This document shows, in pieces, positions 22,180 through 31,455 of a DNA stretch of 64,000 bases. The notes beneath the pieces were generated by a model. The model was given only the letters and a program-made list of their open reading frames with translations. It was not told the origin of the DNA and did no database searches. The stretch is from Arthrobacter sp. CJ23 (lineage in GTDB: Bacteria; Actinomycetota; Actinomycetes; Actinomycetales; Micrococcaceae). Position 1 is the stretch's first letter. Each line of letters starts with the position of its first letter. The stretch spans positions 1,674,001-1,738,000 of the forward strand of contig NZ_CP102950.1 in NCBI RefSeq assembly GCF_024741795.1, in the 5' to 3' direction. The position numbers and the translations under genes were made by a program.

Positions 22180-22514
22180 CCCCCTTCGGCAGCTTCGCCG
22201 CTTGGCCCCGCGCTTACCTGCTTGCCGCCCGCCGATTCGTGGCCAAGTAGTACCCGTCTTTTCCGGGAGTGCTACTTGTTAATCGATTTTCTCCCGAAAA
22301 TTCGGCCTAACTGAGAGTTGGCAATCGTTATTTGCCGACAGCTCAGGCTTGCTTTCCCGATTCCAGGTGTATGGTCTGTGCTGTACGGACCAGGGAGCTG
22401 GGGAGCTGCCCGTTCAATGTTGTCACGGGGACAGGCACATTGAACTCGAGACAACTGATAGAAGCGCCGGACTGACTGGCGCTTTTTGGGGCCATCAGTT
22501 TCCCGGGAGATGTC
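22180..22514 (+). other. Structured 5' region of the giant surface-protein gene
   Basis: This 335-bp gap has no gene. It holds a short hairpin TTTTC-TCCC-GAAAA (22287-22300), a long hairpin at 22412-22445 and a terminator-like hairpin at 22462-22490. The sequence between 22180 and 22280 shows no feature I can name. The two downstream hairpins look like a regulated leader. Confidence 0.5.
22412..22490 (+). promoter_or_regulatory. Candidate attenuator: hairpin followed by terminator-like hairpin
   Basis: GTTCAATGT (22412-22420) and ACATTGAAC (22437-22445) pair perfectly, with an inner TGTC/GACA stem and an ACGGG loop. Next, AAGCGCC (22462-22468) pairs with GGCGCTT (22478-22484), followed by a T run to 22488. 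This second hairpin has terminator form and lies only 24 bp before the start codon at 22515. It matches no riboswitch class I know. Confidence 0.45.
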
Positions 22515-25500
22515 ATGAGACATGCAGCATCCCGCCGGCGTCCTCTACGCCGCGGTTTCGTCACCATTTTTTCAGCCCTGGTCCTGGCCATCGCCGGACC
22601 CTACGGCCTCATGTCACCAGCCTTCGCCGCCCTTCCAGGGCACACCGCAGGCGGCGACTTCACCAAGTTTGAAATCGAAGGACCGGGCGGTGCAAACCGC
22701 GCCGGGACGAACGACTGGGCCGGCATTGCAGCGGCACCCTATGGGCCGTACACCACCGCCCAGGGCCGGCAATCCACGGGCATTGTTGGGTACCGGAACA
22801 TGCCCGACGCTTGTGGAGCCGTGACCGACCCGAGCCAGGCCGTGGGCGGCACGCACCTCGACGATGACTGGGTCTTCACGCCAGGCGCGATTTCGCCCAC
22901 CAAAGCGGATCTATGCGGGTCCGAGATGGCCTACGAGATTGTCAACGTGGCGGGCCAGCTGCACTACGTGCTGTACATGGACTGGAACCGGGTGCCGGGC
23001 AACAGCGGCGTGATGAACACCTACTTCACCGTCAACGGACCCTTCGATCCGACCCCAGGTAATCCCTTCAACAAGGACGGCCGGGCGGACGACAAGCTCG
23101 TCCGCTTTTTCCACACCGAGGGGGGCGGCGGCGCCAATGCGGTGGGCGTCGGGACTTGGAACGGCAGTGCCTGGGTATTCTCGGATGTCACGGCTCTGGC
23201 CGGTACCCAGCCGGGAGTTGATGTACCCACCAATGCCATCTTCGGCGAACTGGCCATCGACCTCACGGCCTCAGGCGTCCTGCCGCAGGACGTGTGCGGC
23301 ACGGTTGCCCTGGGCGGCGTGCTGACGGATCCCGGCGGAGGCAACCCCACGCTGAAGGACCTCCTGCAGCCTGCTTCCCCCTTGACGATCAACACCTGTT
23401 CCAGCATCAGCATCACCAAGGAATCAAACCCTGCCGGCCTCACCGGAGCCGATGTCTTCGGGTACACGCTGGACCAGGCAGACCAGCAGGACGCGTTCGG
23501 CCCTGACCTGACGGTGCAAGGAACCGGTGCAACCCTGGACCAGCCGGATCCGGCGATGATCACCTCGGCCATCAAGGTGGGTGAAACCCACATCTGGAGC
23601 AATGTGCTCGCGCAGCCGGACTACCGGCTCCGGGAAACCACCTTGCCCGCAGGCTGGGCATTGGTCAGCGTCAAATGTACGTGGTGGGATCCATTCGCCT
23701 TGCCCTCGGGAGTGCTGCGTACCCAGGAAGTCGTGACCGCCAACCTGAACAACGTCACCCAGCTCTTCCAGGTTCCGCCCAGCGGGGTGGACAACGGAGT
23801 CCAGACATCCTGTGTCATCACCAACGAATCCTCCGGCGTCGTCATCAACAAGACCGGTGCGGGCAACACCAATACGGTGTTCAACTTCGATGTCACGGGC
23901 AAGGGATCCATCCCGCTGACGCTCGGGGACAGCTCGGGACTGTTGGCCTTCACCCCGGGAACCCAGGTTTCCATCAGCGAGCTGGTTCCTGCCGGGACGC
24001 CCAGCTGGGTCCTGCAGGGCATCGTCTGCCTTGACGGGCAGCAGCAGCCGGTAGGAACGGTCGCAGGTTCATCGGTCGGCTTCGCCACAATCGGCGGACA
24101 GATCATCACTTGTACGTTCACCAACAACCAGAACGGCCAGATCGTCGTCGCAAAGGATGGCCGCGGCAAGACCGCCACGGACACCTTCGGCTTCGACACC
24201 ACCTACGCGAACAACGCCGCCGCTCCGGACGGAACGGCAGAGTTCTCGCTGCAGATCGGACAGTCCAACGCCTCGCCGAACCTGGCACCGGGTGCCTACA
24301 CGATCGCCGAGCTCCTGACGGCAGCGAACACGCAATACGATCCCGACTATGCGCTGGTGAACATTGCCTGCGTCATCACCATCACGGGTTCGGGCGGATC
24401 CACCGCCACCGGTTACGTGCAGGGCAATCTGTCGACCACGGTGACCCTGGCCGCGGGCGACGCCGTCACCTGTACCTTCACCAATGACCAGCAGGGCCGC
24501 CTGATCGTCAAGAAGGCAACCACCCTCCGGGACGGCACGTTCAGCTTCGACGGACGTGACAGCCAGAACACCCAGCTGATCAACGGCAACATCACCACCG
24601 TGAACAACGTCACAGAGGCGGGCGATGAGCTCAGCAATGACGTCAACCCCGGCGTGTACTCCGTCACCGAGTCCACCTCCGAGCTGTACTGGAGCAAGGT
24701 CTCGGCCACCTGCGTGGACGGAACCACCCCGCTCGCCGGAACGGCCTTCGACCCGGCCACCGGGGCCTTGAGCAACATCAACATCCTGCCTGGGCACATT
24801 GTCACCTGTACCTTCACCAACGCGAAGCAGACAGCCAACGTCAAGGTGGCCAAGCAGCTGACGCCGGCAGCCGATCCGGGCAGGTTCGATCTGAACATCA
24901 ACGGCGTGCCGCAGGGCAGCCCCGGCGGAGTGGGCAACGGATTCGTTTCCAACCCGGCCGTGGTGGTTGTCCTCGGTGAAAGCGTCACCGTCTCCGAGGC
25001 GGCCCACGCTGGCACCAACGGAAGTTGGTACTCATCCGTGCTGGTCTGCGACAACGGAATTGTGCCGGCGAACAACACCGGGATGTCCGGCAACTTCACC
25101 GTCACGTCCCCGGACGTGACCGTCACCTGCACCTTCCAGAACACGCGCAAGTCGGCCCAGCTGACCCTGACCAAGGAATGGGTCAATGGGCGGGCGGGCG
25201 ACCAGGCGTCGCTGGGTGCCGCCGGAAGCAGCGGGCTGTCGCCCGACGCCGCCGGAAGCTCCACGGCACCGGCCACCACCACGCCAGCCGTGCTCACGGT
25301 CTACGCCGGCGAAACGGTGAACCTCGGGGAGGTCCTGGCTCCGGCCAACGTGGGCTCCTACGCCACCTCGCTGAGCTGCGCGGGTGCCGATGGGCTGAGC
25401 TACACCCCGCCGGCCCCCACCGGCAGCTACGCGGTGCCGCCCACGCCGGCCGCCGTGACGTGCACGTTCACCAACACGCGCACCAGCGCGGTTCTGACGC

Positions 25501-28500
25501 TCCAGAAGCACTGGATCAATGGCGCACAGGGGGACACCGCCGATCTGGACATCACTGCCCAGCTCGGACAGTCGCCCGCCGCCGGGGCCGCGTCCGTTGC
25601 CATCGGAAGCGCCCAGTTCGCGGACACCGCCAAAACCGTGACGGCAACCGTGCTGTCGGGGGAGACCGTCTCCCTGGCGGAAGCCCTCGGCGCCGGAAAC
25701 CTTGGTTCCTACACCTCCAGCCTGTCCTGCAGCGCGGCGGGCCTGAACCCGGAACCAACGCCGGGACTGAATGGTGCGTACACCATGCCCAAGACCGCTG
25801 CGCCGGTCACCTGTACCTTCACCAACAACCGGACCAGCGTCCAGCTGACGCTCGAAAAGGAATGGATTGACGGGGCAGACGGCGACCGGGCCGTCCTGGG
25901 TGCGGCGTCGACGTTCCCGGGGCTCCCGGAAGGGTCTGAATCCAACGGCCTCCCGGGCAGTGAAGTCGATTCCCCGGTCAAGACCGTGACGGTTCTCTCC
26001 GGCGAAACCGTGGGGCTGACCGAGTCCCTCGATGCGGCCAACGACGCGGCCTACGCCACCTCGCTGCTCTGCACCGGCGCCCCTCTGACATACCAGGGTG
26101 GTGCCCTCTCGGGCAGCATCGTGGTACCGAAGGCAGCCACCGGGGACATCGTCTGCAGGTGGACCAATGAGGCAGGCCGCGGCACCATCGTGATCGTCAA
26201 GAACGTGGAAGGAGCCGACGGCACCTTCGACTTCAGCGGAAACTGGGTCGACCCCGAAACGGGCACCCCGGTCAACAACTTCCAGCTGACCACGGACAGC
26301 GGCACCAGCAGCCGGACATGGACCGGTGTTGTGGTCCCCAAGGACGGCAGCCCGTTCACGGTCACGGAAATGGATCCGACGCCCGGGTATGACGGCACCA
26401 ATCTGGTGTGCTCCGGCAACCTTGCCGGAGACACCAGCTCGGCCCAGGGCCTGGTGGGCACCATCGACCTCGATCCAGGGGAGACGGTGACGTGTACCTA
26501 CACGAACACGCAGCGCTCCACGATCGTGATCGTCAAGGACGCCGTTCCGGACGACGACCAGGACTTCACGTTCAGCGCCACCGGAAGCCCGCTGCCGCCG
26601 TCGTTCATTCTCGACGACGACGCGGACGGCACCCGCTCCAACACCTTCACGTCAGCACTGCTGCCGGCCAAGCAGCCGTACACGGTCAATGAAGTGGCAG
26701 TGCCGGGATGGACGCTCGACCTGGCCGCCTCCGCCTGCAGCAACCAGGTTGCGGTAACGGCCAACGGCGTCTCCCTGACCCCGGCTCCGGGGCAGACCAT
26801 CACCTGCACTTTCGTCAACCGTGCGGCCCCGGGAACCATCCAGGTGACCAAGTCGGTTGAGGGCGTCGCGGATGACTACGCTTGGACCTTCGACATCTCC
26901 ATCTCCCCGGTGGAAGCCGGAGCGACGAGCCCGCAGGAAGCTTCGGGCACCGGAGACGGCGGCGACACCGTTTCGTTCGCCCCGCTGGTCCTGAACAAGC
27001 AGTACACCATCACGGAGGAAGAACCGGCTGCCGGCTGGACCCAGGGCGCAATCACCTGCTCCACCGGTGCGGATGAGAACCCGCAACTGGCCGGCTTCCA
27101 GGTGACCATCACCCAGCCGGGCCAGCTGATCACCTGCGGCCTCGTCAACACCGCCGCACCCGCCGACGTCGAGGTCACCAAGACGGTCACCGGCGTCCTT
27201 CCGGACTACGCCTGGTCCATCCCGTTCACCATCTCGCCCGTTCCTGACGGCGAGACGGGCACCAAGAACGCGACGACGGCGGACCCGACCGTTGGGTGGG
27301 AAGGCCTGCTGACCGGTGAAAGCTACAGCATCACCGAACAGGTCCCCGCAGGCTGGACGGGCGGAACCATCACCTGCACGGTCACGCATGCCGACGAGTC
27401 CACCGAGGACGTCGGGAACACCATCCTGGTGGAGGCCGGCGACGGCATCGCATGCGCCGTCACCAACGCGGTGCTGCCCGGCGAACTGACCATCGTCAAG
27501 ACAGCGGTTGGCGGCAACGGCTCGTTCGACTTCACCATCACCGGGGAAGAGAACGGCGTCGAAACCGAGGAAACCATCGTGACGGCGGACGGCACCGGGA
27601 CGGCCACCGTGGCCCTCGTCCCCGGCGTCCACTACACGGTCAGCGAGGTGAACCCGGGCTCCGGCTGGACGATGGGACAGCTCAGCTGCACGCTCAACGG
27701 ACACGCAGTGGGCATCCCGTTCACTGTCGGACCGGACGCAGACATCGGCTGCGCCATCACCAACACGGCCAAGGGCAGGATCGTCATCGTCAAGAACGTC
27801 GACGGCGCCGATGGCACCTTCGGCTTCAACGGCAGCTGGACGTCCGGAACCCCGGCCCTGGCTGACGGCGGCTTCGACATCACCACCGAGGAGGGCACCG
27901 GAAGCCAGACGTTCATGGACGTCCTGCCCGGCAGCTACACGGTGGCCGAGGACAGCCCCTTCCCGGCCTACCTGTCTCGTGTGCTGTCCTGCTCGGACTC
28001 CATGGAAAGCGGAACCGCCAGCACCACCGATGGACCGAACAGGACGGGCAACATCAAGCTGGATCCGGGCGAGACGGTGACCTGCGTGTTTGAAAACACC
28101 CAGACCGCCACCGTCATCGTCGACAAGGAATCCGTTCCTGCGGCCGACCCAGCAGTGTTCGCCTTCCAGTGGTTCCTGCCCAACAGCGAGTTCGGTGAGA
28201 CCTTCACCCTGACGGACACCCAGGAACCCAAGGTGTTCACCGGACTCAACCCGGCCCAGGACTGGGGCGTCACTGAAATGGCCGAAGACGGCTGGCGGCT
28301 CCTCGGGCTTGAATGCCTCAAGGGCGGCGAGGTGTTCAACGGCGCCACTGTCCACGGAACGGAGGCGATCCTGAACCCGGCACCGGGCGACGTGATCAGC
28401 TGCACGTACACCAACGGCAAGCGCGGCCCCGTGGACATCAGCAAGACCGTCACCAGCGGACCGGTCAAAAACGCCGATTCGAGCTACACAGTGACGTACA

Positions 28501-29378
28501 GCATCAGGGTCAGCTCGGCGTCGTTTGTCACCGAACAGTACAAGCTGACGGACAAGCTGGCCTTTGGCGACGGCATCACCGCCACCGAAGCCAGTGCGGC
28601 CAGCACAGATGCTTCGGTCAATCCCGACTGGAACGGCACCACGGTCACGCATCTGACCGCGGCGCCGGTCACCATCGACCCGGATGCGGTCCACACCTAT
28701 ACGGTGACCACCACGTCCACGATCGCCCCGGCAACAGGATCGGATGCCAGGGATTGCACCCTCGGGGAGGGAGATGACGGCACAGGCTTCCTGAACAAGG
28801 TGGAACTGACCGTGGTTGACGGCACAGGCGGTGAAGCCGAAGCCTGCGTTTCCGCGCCGGACGAGGCCGACGTGGCCGTCGTCAAGACCGGTACCGAAAA
28901 GGTCCTGCTGCCCAACAAGGGCGGCTCGGCAGCGATTTCCTACACCCTCAGAGTGACCAATAACGGTCCCACCGAGGCCAGGGACGTCGTGGTCAAGGAC
29001 ACCATGCCGGCCGATGTCACGGCGGACGCGCTCGCTCCGTCCGCCGGAAGCTGCATCAATTCTGCAACGTCGTTCATCTGCAACCTTGGCCTGATGGCCG
29101 TGGGACAGGAGATCACCATCGGGGTCAAGGCTTCGATCACCGACTACATGGGCAATGGCCCGTTCACCAACGTAGCGGTGGTCACCACCTCAACCCCTGA
29201 GACCGTGACCGGCAATAACAGGGCCACGCACGTGACCACGGTGGAACGTGCGGCGCTCGCCGCCACGGGCACCGGAGTCACCGCGTGGTTCTGGCCGGCT
29301 GCGGCCCTGCTGTTGATCGGGACGTTGCTGGTCGTCGCCGTCAGGCCCAAACGGCGGCGGGCCTTCCGGACCGCATAG
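22515..29378 (+). CDS. Giant multi-module (CnaB-like/DUF11) cell-surface protein with LAATG anchor
   Basis: This is a secreted protein of 2287 residues. A signal peptide (RRRPLRRGF, hydrophobic core, cleavage after AFA at 38) leads into a unique N-terminal domain (residues 39-296). Fifteen modules of about 100-145 residues follow (from about 297 to 1968). Each starts with a strand ending in Lys (ITK, VVK, LTK; first Lys302), has a middle Glu (VTE, ITE, VSE) and ends with C-x-x-x-N (CTFTN; last Asn1967). This is the CnaB/DUF5979 prealbumin-like pattern, where Lys and Asn can form an isopeptide bond helped by Glu. Each module also keeps two cysteines. Two DUF11-like repeats follow (1969-2240). 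The C-terminus has LAATG (2248-2252), a membrane segment and KRRRAFRTA, as expected for a sortase E substrate. It is probably an adhesin or stalk, but ligand and role are unknown. Confidence 0.9.
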   Translation: MRHAASRRRPLRRGFVTIFSALVLAIAGPYGLMSPAFAALPGHTAGGDFTKFEIEGPGGANRAGTNDWAGIAAAPYGPYTTAQGRQSTGIVGYRNMPDACGAVTDPSQAVGGTHLDDDWVFTPGAISPTKADLCGSEMAYEIVNVAGQLHYVLYMDWNRVPGNSGVMNTYFTVNGPFDPTPGNPFNKDGRADDKLVRFFHTEGGGGANAVGVGTWNGSAWVFSDVTALAGTQPGVDVPTNAIFGELAIDLTASGVLPQDVCGTVALGGVLTDPGGGNPTLKDLLQPASPLTINTCSSISITKESNPAGLTGADVFGYTLDQADQQDAFGPDLTVQGTGATLDQPDPAMITSAIKVGETHIWSNVLAQPDYRLRETTLPAGWALVSVKCTWWDPFALPSGVLRTQEVVTANLNNVTQLFQVPPSGVDNGVQTSCVITNESSGVVINKTGAGNTNTVFNFDVTGKGSIPLTLGDSSGLLAFTPGTQVSISELVPAGTPSWVLQGIVCLDGQQQPVGTVAGSSVGFATIGGQIITCTFTNNQNGQIVVAKDGRGKTATDTFGFDTTYANNAAAPDGTAEFSLQIGQSNASPNLAPGAYTIAELLTAANTQYDPDYALVNIACVITITGSGGSTATGYVQGNLSTTVTLAAGDAVTCTFTNDQQGRLIVKKATTLRDGTFSFDGRDSQNTQLINGNITTVNNVTEAGDELSNDVNPGVYSVTESTSELYWSKVSATCVDGTTPLAGTAFDPATGALSNINILPGHIVTCTFTNAKQTANVKVAKQLTPAADPGRFDLNINGVPQGSPGGVGNGFVSNPAVVVVLGESVTVSEAAHAGTNGSWYSSVLVCDNGIVPANNTGMSGNFTVTSPDVTVTCTFQNTRKSAQLTLTKEWVNGRAGDQASLGAAGSSGLSPDAAGSSTAPATTTPAVLTVYAGETVNLGEVLAPANVGSYATSLSCAGADGLSYTPPAPTGSYAVPPTPAAVTCTFTNTRTSAVLTLQKHWINGAQGDTADLDITAQLGQSPAAGAASVAIGSAQFADTAKTVTATVLSGETVSLAEALGAGNLGSYTSSLSCSAAGLNPEPTPGLNGAYTMPKTAAPVTCTFTNNRTSVQLTLEKEWIDGADGDRAVLGAASTFPGLPEGSESNGLPGSEVDSPVKTVTVLSGETVGLTESLDAANDAAYATSLLCTGAPLTYQGGALSGSIVVPKAATGDIVCRWTNEAGRGTIVIVKNVEGADGTFDFSGNWVDPETGTPVNNFQLTTDSGTSSRTWTGVVVPKDGSPFTVTEMDPTPGYDGTNLVCSGNLAGDTSSAQGLVGTIDLDPGETVTCTYTNTQRSTIVIVKDAVPDDDQDFTFSATGSPLPPSFILDDDADGTRSNTFTSALLPAKQPYTVNEVAVPGWTLDLAASACSNQVAVTANGVSLTPAPGQTITCTFVNRAAPGTIQVTKSVEGVADDYAWTFDISISPVEAGATSPQEASGTGDGGDTVSFAPLVLNKQYTITEEEPAAGWTQGAITCSTGADENPQLAGFQVTITQPGQLITCGLVNTAAPADVEVTKTVTGVLPDYAWSIPFTISPVPDGETGTKNATTADPTVGWEGLLTGESYSITEQVPAGWTGGTITCTVTHADESTEDVGNTILVEAGDGIACAVTNAVLPGELTIVKTAVGGNGSFDFTITGEENGVETEETIVTADGTGTATVALVPGVHYTVSEVNPGSGWTMGQLSCTLNGHAVGIPFTVGPDADIGCAITNTAKGRIVIVKNVDGADGTFGFNGSWTSGTPALADGGFDITTEEGTGSQTFMDVLPGSYTVAEDSPFPAYLSRVLSCSDSMESGTASTTDGPNRTGNIKLDPGETVTCVFENTQTATVIVDKESVPAADPAVFAFQWFLPNSEFGETFTLTDTQEPKVFTGLNPAQDWGVTEMAEDGWRLLGLECLKGGEVFNGATVHGTEAILNPAPGDVISCTYTNGKRGPVDISKTVTSGPVKNADSSYTVTYSIRVSSASFVTEQYKLTDKLAFGDGITATEASAASTDASVNPDWNGTTVTHLTAAPVTIDPDAVHTYTVTTTSTIAPATGSDARDCTLGEGDDGTGFLNKVELTVVDGTGGEAEACVSAPDEADVAVVKTGTEKVLLPNKGGSAAISYTLRVTNNGPTEARDVVVKDTMPADVTADALAPSAGSCINSATSFICNLGLMAVGQEITIGVKASITDYMGNGPFTNVAVVTTSTPETVTGNNRATHVTTVERAALAATGTGVTAWFWPAAALLLIGTLLVVAVRPKRRRAFRTA

Positions 29379-29396
29379 TGCGGAAGTGCCTAACGG

Positions 29397-29422
29397 ACCG
29401 CCTGCAGGTTCCTGCAGGCGGT
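29397..29422 (+). terminator. Hairpin after the giant surface-protein gene
   Basis: A perfect 12-bp inverted repeat (ACCGCCTGCAGG / CCTGCAGGCGGT) with a TT loop begins 19 bp after the stop. It is followed by CTGTTGCG, which is T-poor. It probably ends the transcript, separating the surface protein from the sigma-factor operon. Confidence 0.65.
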
Positions 29423-29436
29423 CTGTTGCGTCCGGA

Positions 29437-29460
29437 CACATTGTTGGACAAATTGTTGGA
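29437..29460 (+). promoter_or_regulatory. Tandem 12-bp direct repeat upstream of the ECF sigma gene
   Basis: CACATTGTTGGA (29437-29448) is followed at once by CAAATTGTTGGA (29449-29460), with one mismatch. It lies about 90 bp before the sigma start. It could be a regulator site or part of an autoregulated promoter. Confidence 0.4.
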
Positions 29461-29550
29461 GAAATTCCCGGGCAGAGGTGTAAGAAGACGCCTCGGACGG
29501 GACACTTAGTCATTAAAAGTGGGGTCATCCGGAGGATCGGGGGATAAGCC

Positions 29551-30057
29551 ATGCTGGCTGCCGATGAGCACGAATTCCTTGCCTTGCACACGCAGCATTT
29601 CACTCGCGTTTACCGCTACATCGCCTACCGCATCCAGGACCAGTCCCGGGCCGAGGAACTCGCGGCGGACGTTTTCCGGATCGCGTGGCAAAAGCGCTCG
29701 GCGGACGCCCCGGGCATCGGCTGGCTCATCGCCACCGCCCGCAATGTGCTTGGCAACGAGTACAAGGGACGCCGCCGCCAGCAACAATTGCGGGAACGCC
29801 TGGAAAGCGAGGCGCGCCTACGGCAGGACAGCGACGCCGGCTCCACCGTGCGGCAGGAGGTCGCCGAGGTCCTGACCCAGTTGAGCGAGCGGCACCGGGA
29901 GGTGCTCATGCTCAGCTATTGGGACGATCTCACCACCGCGGAACTTGCTGAAAGCCTCGGCTGCTCTGTTTCCGCCGCCGGGGTCCGACTGCACCGCGCC
30001 CGGCAGGCCTTCGCCAGGATTTCCCCCGCACACCTGATGACCGAACGGAAGGGCTAG
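29551..30057 (+). CDS. ECF-type RNA polymerase sigma factor
   Basis: This 168-residue sigma-70 family protein has only regions 2 and 4. Region 2 is FTRVYRYIAYRIQDQSRAEELAADVFRIAW (residues 16-45). Region 4 is LSERHREVLMLSYWDDLTTAELAESLGCSVSAAGVRLHRARQAF (residues 111-154), with a clear helix-turn-helix. The next gene starts 2 bp after its stop and encodes a membrane protein with an N-terminal cytoplasmic part, so this is probably a sigma/anti-sigma pair. The giant surface protein just upstream is a natural candidate target, but no shared promoter motif was proved. Confidence 0.92.
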   Translation: MLAADEHEFLALHTQHFTRVYRYIAYRIQDQSRAEELAADVFRIAWQKRSADAPGIGWLIATARNVLGNEYKGRRRQQQLRERLESEARLRQDSDAGSTVRQEVAEVLTQLSERHREVLMLSYWDDLTTAELAESLGCSVSAAGVRLHRARQAFARISPAHLMTERKG

Positions 30058-30059
30058 CC

Positions 30060-31352
30060 ATGGACCGCATCGAGCAGCTCATGAAGGATGCACGGCCACA
30101 CGTGGATGAACCGCAGGCCGCCGCGGGATTCGAATCGGCCCGCTCGATCGTCTTCAGCGACGATCCCAATGTTGTGTCCCTTGCAGTACGCAGGCAGCGC
30201 AGGCCGGCGCGCCGCACCACGGTCCGGGCGGCTGTCGGCGCACTCGCCGCCGCCGCGGTCCTTGCCGCCGCAGTCGTGGTCGGCGGAAATCTGTTGGCAC
30301 AGCCCACGCCGTCGCCCGCCCAGACCGGCACGCCGACACCGCTCCATACCTCCACGGCCGGCCCCACGCCGACGCCGACGGCGAGCGTGCCGCCCGTCCT
30401 GACGAGCAACGGGGTGGAGTGCACGGTGGCCAACATCGACCAACAGCTCAATGACCAGCGGCGGGCCATCGCACCGATCCCGGCGGCGGACCAGAAGTAC
30501 TACACGGTGCTGGGTTGCGCCGAGGGCTGGCTGGCCTACTCCGTTTCCGACGAGGGCGCCATGGCCCTCCAGTTGGACGGCGGCAACGCCTGGTATCTGA
30601 TCGCCAGGCTGCAGAACGGCCGCTTCCTCAGCGACTTCCAGCAGGAATGGTCCAGCGTCTTCAGCTGGAAGTTCCAGGCGCTGAGGAACGACGTCTCGCA
30701 GAATGGCCAGGTCCTCGCGCCGCAACAGGCCATGGACCAGGAGTTCGCCGTCAAGGGCATCCCCGTGGAGCTCCGGCCACAACTTGTGGGGGAGGCGCCC
30801 GGTCCGGACGCGCTGGGCGGAAGCCGCTTCGAGCTCCACTCCCAGGGCTACACAATGGGCTTCGACTACGCCGACGCCTTCACCGTCCAGCACACGCCCG
30901 GCACGGATCCGGACGGGGAGCTGTCCTTGCAGGTCCTGGACAGCGCTGGCAAGAGCACGGCGAAGCTGGTCTTCGGAGCGTCGGCGGGCATGGACCCGGG
31001 CATCTCCTGCGGCCCCGGCGGCAACTTCGAAATCCTTGAGTCCGTGCCGCTCCAGGAGTCTCCGGACGCTGCGGCCCGGATGGTCTACGGGGTCTTCAAA
31101 GGGGAGCAGCTGTACGGGGCGCTGTTGCTGGCCCGGGTGAGCGGTGCGGGCAGCGCGGAGTGCACCTTGACTCCTGTGCAGCTGGGCGGACTGAAACTCA
31201 CGTTCGGCACCGGGATCCAGCGGTCCGACGCCGGCGCCGGTGCCGGCTGGGTGTTCGCAGACGTGGAGGCGGCCAAAGCCTGGCGGGCCACGGAACGCTA
31301 TAACCAAGTGGCCACGCTGCTCGCTGCCTTGCGGGTGGCGCCGCAGGGTTGA
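30060..31352 (+). CDS. Membrane-anchored putative anti-sigma factor
   Basis: This 430-residue protein has a cytoplasmic N-terminus of about 54 residues (MDRIEQLMKDARPHVDEPQAAAGFESARSIVF). One membrane segment (residues 55-80, Ala/Val rich) follows, then a Pro/Thr linker (TPSPAQTGTPTPLHTS) and an extracytoplasmic domain of about 320 residues that I do not recognise. No zinc HxxxCxxC motif is present, so it is not a ZAS-type anti-sigma. The layout and the 2-bp spacing from the ECF gene suggest it holds the sigma factor inactive and senses something outside the membrane. It could instead be an unrelated exported protein in the same operon. Confidence 0.65.
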   Translation: MDRIEQLMKDARPHVDEPQAAAGFESARSIVFSDDPNVVSLAVRRQRRPARRTTVRAAVGALAAAAVLAAAVVVGGNLLAQPTPSPAQTGTPTPLHTSTAGPTPTPTASVPPVLTSNGVECTVANIDQQLNDQRRAIAPIPAADQKYYTVLGCAEGWLAYSVSDEGAMALQLDGGNAWYLIARLQNGRFLSDFQQEWSSVFSWKFQALRNDVSQNGQVLAPQQAMDQEFAVKGIPVELRPQLVGEAPGPDALGGSRFELHSQGYTMGFDYADAFTVQHTPGTDPDGELSLQVLDSAGKSTAKLVFGASAGMDPGISCGPGGNFEILESVPLQESPDAAARMVYGVFKGEQLYGALLLARVSGAGSAECTLTPVQLGGLKLTFGTGIQRSDAGAGAGWVFADVEAAKAWRATERYNQVATLLAALRVAPQG

Positions 31353-31378
31353 GACAGGAACTGAACTGGGACAGGAAC

Positions 31379-31420
31379 GACGGCGGGCCAGCCACCTGGG
31401 AAGGTGACCGGCCCGCCGTC
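31379..31420. terminator. Bidirectional terminator between anti-sigma gene and prpC
   Basis: An 11-bp perfect stem (GACGGCGGGCC at 31379-31389, GGCCCGCCGTC at 31410-31420) lies between two convergent genes. It has no strong T-tract on either side. Confidence 0.6.
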
Positions 31421-31455
31421 GGGCGTTCAGGGAACCGGTTGGGAGCCGGTGGGGA

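Noticed and set aside
22180..22514. Cyclic-di-GMP, c-di-AMP or other known riboswitch before the surface-protein gene
   Set aside because: The conserved core sequences I know for these classes are not present. Only generic hairpins are seen.
26652..28694. 680-residue minus-strand open frame opposite the giant surface-protein gene
   Set aside because: It is a by-product of high GC at third positions. The plus-strand protein shows signal peptide, repeated modules and sorting signal.
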